Assembly (NCBI GenBank): GCA_934162655.1
Contig: CAKPJL010000001.1
Location: 1 to 64,000, forward strand
Origin: an uncultured Clostridia bacterium
GTDB taxonomy: Bacteria > Bacillota > Clostridia > TANB77 > CAG-465
Direction of reading: 5' to 3'
DNA length: 64,000 nt
Numbering within the stretch: position 1 is the stretch's first letter; the number at the start of each line of letters is the position of its first letter. This document shows, one piece after another, positions 42,818-50,881 of this stretch. The notes under the pieces were generated by a model. The model was not told where the DNA came from. It did not search any database and saw only the letters and a list, made by a program, of their open reading frames with translations. The translations under genes were made by a program, and so were the position numbers.

Positions 42818-42926
42818 TATAATCACCCATCTTATTATATTATTTGCAGCATATGCATCATATATTTTAGTATATATTATATAACAAAAAAAAACAAGTA
42901 TATTATGTACAACTTTGGCAATTTTA

Positions 42927-42955
42927 TTGACTAATTTTATTTTTCGATATATACT
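42927..42955 (+). promoter_or_regulatory. Sigma-A promoter of porCDAB
   Basis: TTGACT, a 17-bp spacer and TATACT lie about 27 bp before the porC start. Confidence 0.85.
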
Positions 42956-42981
42956 AAAACTATAATTTAAGGAGGTTATTT

Positions 42982-43554
42982 ATGATAGAAATCAGATGGC
43001 ACGGCAGGGGCGGTCAAGGTGCTAAAACAGCTTCACTTTTACTAGCCGATGCTGCATTTAATACGGGAAAATACATACAAGGTTTTCCAGAATATGGACC
43101 TGAAAGAATGGGTGCACCAATTACTGCATACAATCGTATATCTGATGATCCAATTAGAATACATTCTAATATATACGAACCAGACTATGTTGTAGTCGTT
43201 GATGACACCTTAATTGGTAATGTTGACATCACATCTGGAATAAAAAAAGATGGTGCTATTTTAGTAAATACTAAAAAGAATATAGATGAAATAAGAGAAA
43301 GTCTAAATGGTTTTGATGGAAAAATTTATACCCTTAATGCTACAAAAATATCACAAGAATGCTTAGGAGCTAATTTTCCAAACACAGCTATGCTCTCTGC
43401 AATAGTTAAAATAACAAACATAATGACAAAAGAAGAGTTATTAAAAGATATGGAAGTTTCTTTTAAACATAAATTTGCAAGAAAGCCAGAAGTAATTGCT
43501 CCAAATATGGAAGCAATAACAAGAGCTTATGATGAAGTAGTTGGAGGAGAGTAA
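42982..43554 (+). CDS. porC: Pyruvate:ferredoxin oxidoreductase gamma subunit
   Basis: This 190-aa subunit begins IRWHGRGGQGAKTASLLLAD, the signature of the 2-oxoacid oxidoreductase gamma family, and contributes to the CoA site. It is first in the gamma-delta-alpha-beta order typical of four-subunit enzymes. The complex converts pyruvate and CoA to acetyl-CoA, CO2 and reduced ferredoxin. A closely related 2-oxoisovalerate enzyme cannot be excluded. AGGAGG precedes the ATG. Confidence 0.88.
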   Translation: MIEIRWHGRGGQGAKTASLLLADAAFNTGKYIQGFPEYGPERMGAPITAYNRISDDPIRIHSNIYEPDYVVVVDDTLIGNVDITSGIKKDGAILVNTKKNIDEIRESLNGFDGKIYTLNATKISQECLGANFPNTAMLSAIVKITNIMTKEELLKDMEVSFKHKFARKPEVIAPNMEAITRAYDEVVGGE

Positions 43555-43555
43555 T

Positions 43556-43834
43556 ATGGATAAAATAATTGGAAGAGGTGCTACAATCTTAAAAGCTGGC
43601 AACTCGGTAAACTTTAAGACTGGAGATTGGAAAACAAAATTTCCAGTTCATGACAAAGAAAAATGCAAAAATTGTATGATGTGTGTTCCATACTGCCCAG
43701 ATGATTGTATCAAACAAAAAGATGGCATATTAACAGAAATTGACCTTGACTATTGTAAAGGTTGTGGAGTATGTGCAAAAGTATGTCCATTTAAGGCAAT
43801 AGACATGAAATTAAAGGATAATGGAGGTGTGTAA
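43556..43834 (+). CDS. porD: Pyruvate:ferredoxin oxidoreductase delta subunit (2x4Fe-4S)
   Basis: This 92-aa ferredoxin-like subunit has two 4Fe-4S motifs, CKNCMMCVPYCPDDC and CKGCGVCAKVCP, that carry electrons from the TPP site to ferredoxin. The ATG at 43556 follows GGAGGAG at the end of porC; a TTG five codons upstream overlaps it. It lies 2 bp beyond the porC stop and 3 bp before porA. Confidence 0.9.
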   Translation: MDKIIGRGATILKAGNSVNFKTGDWKTKFPVHDKEKCKNCMMCVPYCPDDCIKQKDGILTEIDLDYCKGCGVCAKVCPFKAIDMKLKDNGGV

Positions 43835-43837
43835 TTT

Positions 43838-45013
43838 ATGGCAATTCGTGAAAGACTTAGCGGTAATGAAGCGGTATCTACTGCTATGAAACAAATTAAT
43901 CCAGATACTGTTGCTGCATATCCTATAACACCTTCCACTGAAGTTCCACAATATTTTTCAAACTTTGTGGCAAATGGTAGTGTATCAACAGAATTTATCG
44001 CAGTTGAAAGTGAACACTCTGCAATGTCTGCTTGTATTGGTGCTTCTGCTGCCGGTGGAAGAGTAATGAGTGCAACTTCCTCTCAAGGACTTGCATATAT
44101 GTTTGAAATGCTAAATATAGCAGCTGGTATGAGACTTCCTATAACACTTATTTGTGCAAATAGAGCAATATCTGCCCCACTAAACATTCATAACGACCAT
44201 TCAGACTCAATGGGTGTAAGAGATACAGGTTTTATTCAACTATATTGTGAAAACAACCAAGAAGCATACGACAACACTATAATGGCAGTAAAAATAGCTG
44301 AAAAATCTAAATTACCAGTAATGGTTTGTTATGATGGTTTTATTACTTCACATTCCGTTGAAAATATTATGCTTATGGAAAATGAAGAAGTAAAAAACTT
44401 TGTTGGAAAATACACGCCAGATGAATATTTATTAGATGAAAAAAGAAATATATCAATGGGACCTCTTGCTCTTCAAAAAGATTTCTATGAAAAAAGGTAT
44501 GAACTTGCAAAGGCAATGATGGATTCCAAAACTATAATAAAGGAAGTGTCAGAAGAATTTTATAATATAACTGGCAGAAAATATGATTTATTTGAAACCT
44601 ATATGTTAGATGACGCAGAGATTGGAATAGTTGTTTTAAATTCTACTGCTGGCACTGCTAAAGATGCTATTGATGATTTAAGAAAAAAAGGTATAAAAGC
44701 TGGTCTTCTAAAACCAAGAGTGTTTAGACCGCTTCCATGGAATGAGATAGCACTTAGGCTTAAAGGCTTAAAGGCACTTGCAATAATGGATAAAGCAGAT
44801 AGTATAAATAGTTATTCTGGCCCTCTATTTTGTGAGATTACTTCATCTATGTATTCAAGTAAAGTATATGTTCCTTGTGTAAACTACATTTACGGCCTAG
44901 GTGGAGTTGATGTTAAAAAGGAAGATATTTTAAAAATATTTGATAAACTACAAAACATAGCAAAAACTTATAGAAGTGATAAAACAACCTACTATTTAGG
45001 TTTAGATGGTTAA
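43838..45013 (+). CDS. porA: Pyruvate:ferredoxin oxidoreductase alpha subunit
   Basis: This 391-aa subunit has the pyrimidine-binding TPP domain. AAYPITPSTEVPQ (about 27-39), FIAVESEHSAMSACIGAS and ATSSQGLAYMFEML are typical. The central Rossmann-like domain II has LLKPRVFRPLPW near residue 288. The length matches PorA. It is third in the operon. Confidence 0.9.
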   Translation: MAIRERLSGNEAVSTAMKQINPDTVAAYPITPSTEVPQYFSNFVANGSVSTEFIAVESEHSAMSACIGASAAGGRVMSATSSQGLAYMFEMLNIAAGMRLPITLICANRAISAPLNIHNDHSDSMGVRDTGFIQLYCENNQEAYDNTIMAVKIAEKSKLPVMVCYDGFITSHSVENIMLMENEEVKNFVGKYTPDEYLLDEKRNISMGPLALQKDFYEKRYELAKAMMDSKTIIKEVSEEFYNITGRKYDLFETYMLDDAEIGIVVLNSTAGTAKDAIDDLRKKGIKAGLLKPRVFRPLPWNEIALRLKGLKALAIMDKADSINSYSGPLFCEITSSMYSSKVYVPCVNYIYGLGGVDVKKEDILKIFDKLQNIAKTYRSDKTTYYLGLDG

Positions 45014-45025
45014 GGGGGGACAAAA

Positions 45026-45970
45026 ATGGCATATAATTTAAAAGAAATGGTAAATAAAAAATCTAGACTTACATCAGGACATAGAATGTGTGCTGGTTGT
45101 GGTGCCCCAGTAGTTGTAAGAAATATTTTAAGGGCACTAAAAGATGAAGACAGAGCAGTAGTATCTTGTGCTACTGGATGTCTAGAGGTATCTACTTGTA
45201 TATATCCATATACATCTTGGAGTGATGTATCTTTTTTACATACTGCATTTGAATGTGCTTCTGCTTGTGCTTCTGGTGCTTGTAAAACATATGAAAAGCT
45301 AAAAAGAGATGGAAAGTTAAAAAAAGATACTAAGTTTTTAGCATTTGGTGGTGATGGTGGTACATACGATATCGGTCTTCAATCGCTTTCAGGTGCTATG
45401 GAAAGAAGAACTAATATGGCATACTTTTGCTATGATAATGGAGCTTATATGAATACTGGAACTCAACGTTCATCTTCTACTCCACATTTTAGTGATACTA
45501 CTACTTCACCTGCTGGTAAAACTATACCAGGCAAAATGGAGCCAAGAAAAGATTTAACTAAAATTATGATAGCACATCATATTCCCTATGTTGCACAAAC
45601 TGCACTTTTTGGAAATATGAAAGATCTATATGAAAAAGCAGAAAAAGCAATATATACAGATGGACCTACATTTGTAAATGCTCTATCTCCTTGCCCAAGA
45701 GGCTGGGGATATAACACAGAGGATTTACAGTTAATATCAAAACTTGCGGTAGATACATGCTTTTGGCCACTATATGAAGTAATAGATGGTAAATATAAAA
45801 TAAACTATAAACCAGCAAAAAAACTTCCTGTTGAAGAATTTTTAAAACTACAAAAAAGATTTAGACATATGTTTAAAGAAGGAAATGAATGGATGATAAA
45901 ATCTTTTCAAGAAGAAGTAGATAAAAATTGGGAATATTTACTCATGATGGAAGAAGTGACAAATAAGTAA
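45026..45970 (+). CDS. porB: Pyruvate:ferredoxin oxidoreductase beta subunit
   Basis: This 314-aa subunit binds the TPP diphosphate and a 4Fe-4S cluster. The cluster cysteines are in RMCAGCGAP (Cys22, Cys25), with a further one at CATGC. The TPP motif is FGGDGGTYDIGLQSLSGA continuing to YDNGAYMNTG. Its operon partners supply the other three subunits. GGGGGG precedes the ATG. Confidence 0.92.
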   Translation: MAYNLKEMVNKKSRLTSGHRMCAGCGAPVVVRNILRALKDEDRAVVSCATGCLEVSTCIYPYTSWSDVSFLHTAFECASACASGACKTYEKLKRDGKLKKDTKFLAFGGDGGTYDIGLQSLSGAMERRTNMAYFCYDNGAYMNTGTQRSSSTPHFSDTTTSPAGKTIPGKMEPRKDLTKIMIAHHIPYVAQTALFGNMKDLYEKAEKAIYTDGPTFVNALSPCPRGWGYNTEDLQLISKLAVDTCFWPLYEVIDGKYKINYKPAKKLPVEEFLKLQKRFRHMFKEGNEWMIKSFQEEVDKNWEYLLMMEEVTNK

Positions 45971-46023
45971 TAAATTAAATTATTAAAATGTGCTTAATTG
46001 ATTTTTAACTGATATCAAAAATT

Positions 46024-46056
46024 TATCACTAGGCAAACTGCCTAGTGATTTTTTTA
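46024..46056. terminator. Intrinsic terminator of porCDAB
   Basis: ATCACTAGGCA and TGCCTAGTGAT arms around AAC are followed by T7. It also ends the converging minus-strand operon. Confidence 0.93.
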
Positions 46057-46470
46057 AATTAACATATTAAGTATTATACTTATTAATAAAAATACGCAAG
46101 ATACTAGATAGGATATGCCAATATACTTACTTGAATCCTTTTTTACTAAATTAAGTATTGCTGTTACAGTTAAAATTACTAATATTACTATTTGTAAATA
46201 TATAGTTATATATGTAAGCAATGTTTTGATATTTGTTTCATGCTTTGAAATATCTGCTATGGTACTTATTATCATGCTTCTATCACTATCTTGTATGCTA
46301 TCAGTATTTATTAAATAATCAATCTTTCCTTCTATTTTTGTAAGATCTTTGCTTCCAAGTTCATAAATAGACAATTCGTTATTTATATAACTTAGCATTT
46401 TATAAGGTACCATACTAGTTGTAACTACCAAAAATACTGCTACTGCAAAACCTCTTATTATATTTTTCAA
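46054..46470 (-). CDS. Small membrane protein, paralogue of its neighbour
   Basis: This 138-aa protein has an N-terminal helix (about 6-27), an outer segment of about 55 aa and two C-terminal helices (about 85-108 and 117-137). KKDSSKYIGISYLV near residue 110 matches KKGNKYIGVTFLI in the gene upstream, so the two arose by duplication. No function was recognised. It is last in the trmFO-holA operon. Confidence 0.6.
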   Translation of the reverse strand: MKNIIRGFAVAVFLVVTTSMVPYKMLSYINNELSIYELGSKDLTKIEGKIDYLINTDSIQDSDRSMIISTIADISKHETNIKTLLTYITIYLQIVILVILTVTAILNLVKKDSSKYIGISYLVSCVFLLISIILNMLI

Positions 46471-46485
46471 AACATTTCCTCCTTC

Positions 46486-46920
46486 CTATTTTAAATATAA
46501 AATTACTTTTATAATTATTGTAATAAGTAGCGTAACACTTGGAATTAAAAATGTAACTCCAATATATTTGTTCCCTTTTTTTAGTATAAGGTTAAATAAT
46601 GCAACAAGTGACATACAAAGGAGTACAAAACATTCAAAATATGTTACCATGCATAATGAGTATTCTTTTGTACTTTTTACCATATTATATCCTTGTACAA
46701 ACATTTTGCCTATAATCTTTTTATCTTCGCTACTAATATCATCTTTATTCATTAAATAAGACATTTTTCCAGAGTATGTAATTGTACTACTACCTGTATT
46801 ACTGTTTAATGTTATTAAATTCATTTCATATTGAAATTTATTTATAAACAAAAGAGGTATTATTGTAGTAAGTAAAGTAAGTATTATAACACCTAATATA
46901 ACAAATATTGTTTTTTTCAT
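46486..46920 (-). CDS. Small membrane protein, paralogue of its neighbour
   Basis: This 144-aa protein has the same layout as the gene 16 bp downstream: one N-terminal helix, an outer loop with SYLMNKDDISSEDKKII, and two C-terminal helices. AGGAGGAG precedes the ATG at 46920. The role is unknown. It lies 9 bp after holA and is probably cotranscribed with it. Confidence 0.6.
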   Translation of the reverse strand: MKKTIFVILGVIILTLLTTIIPLLFINKFQYEMNLITLNSNTGSSTITYSGKMSYLMNKDDISSEDKKIIGKMFVQGYNMVKSTKEYSLCMVTYFECFVLLCMSLVALFNLILKKGNKYIGVTFLIPSVTLLITIIIKVILYLK

Positions 46921-46928
46921 TTCTCCTC

Positions 46929-47843
46929 CTAAATCATACATATAATTTTTTTTAGTCCAACTTCAAAATCCATTTCACCTAACTTGGTTTTTTCATCATA
47001 GTTATCAAATTCTCTTATAACATTTTCTAACTCAGCAATACTGTACATATCAGAGACTTTAGATAGTTTTTGAAATACATATGGATGTATTGATAGTTCT
47101 TGAGCAATATTTTGTACCTTTTTTTGTTTCAAAATTTTTATCATATAAATTTGTTTTATTTGCTTATAAACCATTATATAGATTTTTACTATTGCCTCTT
47201 TTTGTAAAAGCAATTCATCTAGTAACTCTATTCCCTCTACCTTCTTTTTTTGCATAACCTTATCAAGCATATCAAATATTTTTGCATTTAAAGTTTTAGC
47301 ACACACCTTATCTACAATCTCTTGTGTGACCACATCACTAGTTCCATCTAAATAAGATACTATCTTTTTTAGTTCATTTATTATATTAGTTTTATCAAGC
47401 AAACAAACTTCTGTCATATAACTTGCAGTATCTTGTGATATTTTAATATTATACTTTTTTAAAATTTGTATTATATAACTAGTCATTTGTGACTGATCCA
47501 TATTTTTAAATTCAACTACTTCTGCTTTTTTTAATAAATTTTTATATGATGAAAGCCTTTTATCAATTGTATCTTCTATTATTATATATGTATTTCCATT
47601 TAATGAATAATTAGATATATTATCTACATCAAATTTTAATTTAGTGTTTTTTATTATTATTAACTTTTCATCGCCAAAGAAAGATACTCCCTGAGATACT
47701 TTATCAAGCTCTTGTAAATTATCATCTGTTATATAAAAAAGGTTAATCCCGATTTCTAAATTATTAAATTCTTTTTTTATTTTTTCTACTCTTTGTTCTA
47801 AATCGTATTTTTCTTCACCATAAAATAAGTATATTTTACCCAT
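46929..47843 (-). CDS. holA: DNA polymerase III delta subunit
   Basis: This 304-aa clamp-loader subunit opens the beta clamp. The N-terminal AAA-like fold begins IYLFYGEEKYDLEQRV. The C-terminal helical domain includes AKIFDMLDKVMQKKKVEGIELLDELL (outlined, about 190-215), and the whole fits HolA/YqeN. GGGGG 4-5 nt upstream supports the ATG at 47843. It follows trmFO by 20 bp. Confidence 0.87.
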   Translation of the reverse strand: MGKIYLFYGEEKYDLEQRVEKIKKEFNNLEIGINLFYITDDNLQELDKVSQGVSFFGDEKLIIIKNTKLKFDVDNISNYSLNGNTYIIIEDTIDKRLSSYKNLLKKAEVVEFKNMDQSQMTSYIIQILKKYNIKISQDTASYMTEVCLLDKTNIINELKKIVSYLDGTSDVVTQEIVDKVCAKTLNAKIFDMLDKVMQKKKVEGIELLDELLLQKEAIVKIYIMVYKQIKQIYMIKILKQKKVQNIAQELSIHPYVFQKLSKVSDMYSIAELENVIREFDNYDEKTKLGEMDFEVGLKKIICMI

Positions 47844-47863
47844 TTTTCCCCCTAGAAACATTT

Positions 47864-49180
47864 TTATTTTATATTATACTCTTTAATAAATTTATCTATT
47901 GAATTAAGTGCTATATCCGCCTGTTTTTCATATCTTAATTTTTTATCCTTTATTTTTTCATCAAGTGGTTTTAATATTCCAAAATTAGCATTCATTGGCT
48001 GAAAATTCTTATTTTCAGTGGAAATATATTTTGCAAGACTCCCCATAATTGTTGTATCTAGAAATTTCGTATCAGTATTTAGATTTAACTTATTTAATAT
48101 AGAAATTGCTACCATAAGTCCTGATGCTGCTGATTCAACATATCCTTCAACACCAGAGATTTGACCTGCAAAATAAACATTTTCATCATTTTTTAATCTA
48201 AAATTATCATTTAAATATTTACCACCATTTATATATGTATTTCTGTGCATAACACCATATCTAATAAACTCTGCATTTTTAAGTCCTGGTATCATTTGAA
48301 ATACTCTTTTTTGTTCACCAAAAGTTAGTGCTGTTTGAAATCCAACCATATTATACATTGTTTTATTATTATTTTCAGCTCTAAGTTGCACTACCGCATA
48401 GTTTTTTTGACCAGTTCTTGGATTATCAAGTCCTACTGGTTTTAGTGGACCAAATACAAGAGTCTTTTCCCCTCTTTTTGCCATCTCCTCTATTGGCATA
48501 CATCCTTCAAAAAGAACTAACTTATCAAATTCATGTCTTGGTGCCTGTTTTGCATTTACAAGCTCTGTAAAAAAATTTAAATATTCTTCTTTATTCATTG
48601 GAAGATTTATATAATCACCTTTAGTGTAATCAGATGAGTATCTATCAAGCTCATATGCTATATTCATATCAATTGTTGTAGCATCTATTATTGGAGCCTC
48701 AGCATCATAAAAGTAAAGAGAATCATCACCTAAAAAATCGGAAATAGACTTCATTAATTTATCATCTGTTAGTGGTCCTGTTGCAATTACTTTTATTCCT
48801 GAAATACTACTAATATCTTCCACTACTTGTGATATAACATTTATATTTTTATTATTTTTTATTTTATTGGTTATATAGCTTGAAAATTTTTCTCTATCAA
48901 CTGCTAGTGCTTGTCCTGCCGGCACACGCGACGCATACGCTGCCTCAACAAATAAAGATTTAAATTTTGCCATTTCTAATTTTAAAAGTCCACATGCATT
49001 TGTTTTTTCTTCTGATTTTAAAGAATTACTACAAACCAGTTCTGCAAAACTATTACTCATCTGAGCTGGTGTCTTTTTTATATTTTTCATTTCATAAAGA
49101 TTTATATTTATTCCATTTCTAGCTAGGAAATATGCACATTCACATCCAGCAAGCCCCGCTCCTATTATATTTATTTCCAT
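47864..49180 (-). CDS. trmFO: Methylenetetrahydrofolate-tRNA-(uracil-5-)-methyltransferase
   Basis: This 438-aa FAD enzyme makes m5U54 in tRNA using methylene-tetrahydrofolate. The FAD motif is INIIGAGLAGCECAYFLARN (4-23). AELVCSNSLKSEE includes the Cys52-region active site, and ENVYFAGQISGVEGYVESAASGL (outlined) near 335 is family-specific. The length is normal. folC, another folate gene, lies upstream beyond a 290-bp non-coding stretch. Confidence 0.95.
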   Translation of the reverse strand: MEINIIGAGLAGCECAYFLARNGININLYEMKNIKKTPAQMSNSFAELVCSNSLKSEEKTNACGLLKLEMAKFKSLFVEAAYASRVPAGQALAVDREKFSSYITNKIKNNKNINVISQVVEDISSISGIKVIATGPLTDDKLMKSISDFLGDDSLYFYDAEAPIIDATTIDMNIAYELDRYSSDYTKGDYINLPMNKEEYLNFFTELVNAKQAPRHEFDKLVLFEGCMPIEEMAKRGEKTLVFGPLKPVGLDNPRTGQKNYAVVQLRAENNNKTMYNMVGFQTALTFGEQKRVFQMIPGLKNAEFIRYGVMHRNTYINGGKYLNDNFRLKNDENVYFAGQISGVEGYVESAASGLMVAISILNKLNLNTDTKFLDTTIMGSLAKYISTENKNFQPMNANFGILKPLDEKIKDKKLRYEKQADIALNSIDKFIKEYNIK

Positions 49181-49470
49181 ATTAATTTTTCTCCTCTAAC
49201 ATAGATATTATATTATAATTTTTGTATTTTTTCAATAAAGACCTAAAATAAACATAAAACAAAGCCCTACAAAATATGTAGGGCTTCGTTAACACTTATT
49301 ACCTTTTACCTTTTTTATGTAGAACTCTGTATAGAACTCTCTGTGAGTGCACCGGCAAAATATTTACTACATGCCGATCGCCGCTGAAAAAATTAATATA
49401 ACATACTCTTAAAAATTACATTGGGGCCTCTTAACATTTTCATAACACATATTCTTTTTTCAAAAATGTT
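49181..49470 (-). ncRNA. Putative structured RNA or leader between folC and trmFO
   Basis: This 290-bp gap has no convincing gene and contains an unusually GC-rich patch. Reading the minus strand, a hairpin AUCGGCA...UGCCGGU (7 bp, 14-nt loop, near 49340-49380) follows GAGGCCCC (about 49420-49430). A direct repeat AGAGUUCUA comes next, and a strong terminator closes it at 49248-49286. The GAGGCCC can also pair with GGGCUUU of the terminator arm, which would be an antiterminator. It could be an independent small RNA or a trmFO leader. Consensus T-box, 6S and THF-riboswitch motifs were not recognised. Confidence 0.45.
49248..49286 (-). terminator. Intrinsic terminator upstream of trmFO
   Basis: AAGCCCTAC and GTAGGGCTT arms around 7 nt are followed on the minus strand by TGTTTTATGTTTATTTT. 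It lies 70 bp before trmFO and about 185 bp after folC. Confidence 0.88.
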
Positions 49471-50745
49471 TTATTTTATTAACTTTTTTATCGTTCCATA
49501 TGTATAAAAACTCCCTATTATGAAATTTACTATATTTTTATTACTATCTAAAGCATACTTAATTGCCTCATTTAGTTCCATTTTATACAGTCTTTTATGT
49601 GAAACATATTTTTTCATACATGTATACAACACTTCACTTCCTACAAAACTCTTTTTATCATTTCCAGATGTTAATATAAAAGTTGATTTACTATCTTTTG
49701 ATATTAACTTTAACATTTTTGCATAGTCTTTACTTTTTAATATTGATATTATGTATAATCTTTTTTTATCTTTATAATACATTTCTATATTTTCTTGTAA
49801 TTTTTTTATTGCAGGCTCATTGTGTGCTCCGTCAAAAATTATTAATGGTTTTTTACTTACCTCTTCCATTCTTCCCTTATGAATTATCGTTTTTATTCCT
49901 TTTCTAATACTTTTAATACTAAGCTTATATCCTAATTTTTTTAATATAAATATTACCTCTAAACATAGACATACATTTGCAATTTGTACTCTTCCTTTCA
50001 AGTTAGTGCATAAATTTTTTAAATTTTTATAGTCAAAATACTGATATTTATTAGTGTATTTGTAATTTTTAATATCTTCTAAATTAACAATATATAACTT
50101 ATTATTTTTCCTTTTGCATTCATTAATAAATATATTATTAATTGATTCGTCTGTGCTATTTATTATACAGTAAGAATTCTTTTTTATAATGCCAGCTTTT
50201 TGGTATGCTATTTTTTCTAATGTATCACCTAATATGCTCATATGATCATACCCTATTGAAGTTATTATAGATGCAATTACATTAGTCACAATATTAGTAC
50301 AATCATATAATCCTCCAAGCCCCACTTCCAAAACAACAAAGTCAACATCATTTCTATAAAAATATAAAAGTGCCATAATGGTGATTAATTCAAAAAAAGT
50401 AACCTTCTTTTCTTCTTTTTTATTATATTCTTCTATCAATGGCTGTAATTCTATTATGAGATTTTCAATTTGCAAATCTGTAATTTCCTTATTATCTATA
50501 CTTATTCTTTCATTATATCTAATTAAATGTGGAGATAAAAATTTTCCAACCTTATATCCTTGATTAATCAAAATATTTGATATAATTTCAGTACAACTAC
50601 CTTTTCCATTTGTTCCGGCAATATGTATAAATTTCATATTTTTTTCAAAGTTGTTATACTTTTTTAAGAAAAACCTCATCGCTTTTAGACTATTATCTTT
50701 TGTTCCTCTGTTAAAATTATCGAAATATTTTTCTATATCTATCAC
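49471..50745 (-). CDS. folC: Folylpolyglutamate/dihydrofolate synthase
   Basis: This 424-aa Mur-ligase-type enzyme adds glutamates to folates. The P-loop is HIAGTNGKGSC (about 41-51), followed by GKFLSPHLIRYNERI. LEVGLGGLYDCTN (about 138-150) and a C-terminal FDGAHN complete the family set. The start is GTG at 50745, with GAGGT upstream. It is monocistronic or the first gene of a folate/tRNA cluster with trmFO. Confidence 0.93.
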   Translation of the reverse strand: MIDIEKYFDNFNRGTKDNSLKAMRFFLKKYNNFEKNMKFIHIAGTNGKGSCTEIISNILINQGYKVGKFLSPHLIRYNERISIDNKEITDLQIENLIIELQPLIEEYNKKEEKKVTFFELITIMALLYFYRNDVDFVVLEVGLGGLYDCTNIVTNVIASIITSIGYDHMSILGDTLEKIAYQKAGIIKKNSYCIINSTDESINNIFINECKRKNNKLYIVNLEDIKNYKYTNKYQYFDYKNLKNLCTNLKGRVQIANVCLCLEVIFILKKLGYKLSIKSIRKGIKTIIHKGRMEEVSKKPLIIFDGAHNEPAIKKLQENIEMYYKDKKRLYIISILKSKDYAKMLKLISKDSKSTFILTSGNDKKSFVGSEVLYTCMKKYVSHKRLYKMELNEAIKYALDSNKNIVNFIIGSFYTYGTIKKLIK

Positions 50746-50847
50746 TTATATTACCTCTTTTTGAACATTATAACATACCTAAATATTTATATCAAATATA
50801 TGTTTTTTATTACATTGTTATAGCAATAAAATTTGGTCTATAAACTG

Positions 50848-50881
50848 TAAAAAAGTAGAGCTTTTAGGCTCTACTTTTTTG
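50848..50881 (-). terminator. Intrinsic terminator of topA
   Basis: AAAAGTAGAGC and GCTCTACTTTT arms around 6 nt are followed on the minus strand by TTTTTT. The topA stop codon lies in the stem. Confidence 0.9.

Noticed and set aside
49181..49470. 6S RNA, T-box or tetrahydrofolate riboswitch
   Set aside because: The conserved blocks of these RNAs were looked for by eye and not found, so only a generic structured RNA is proposed.
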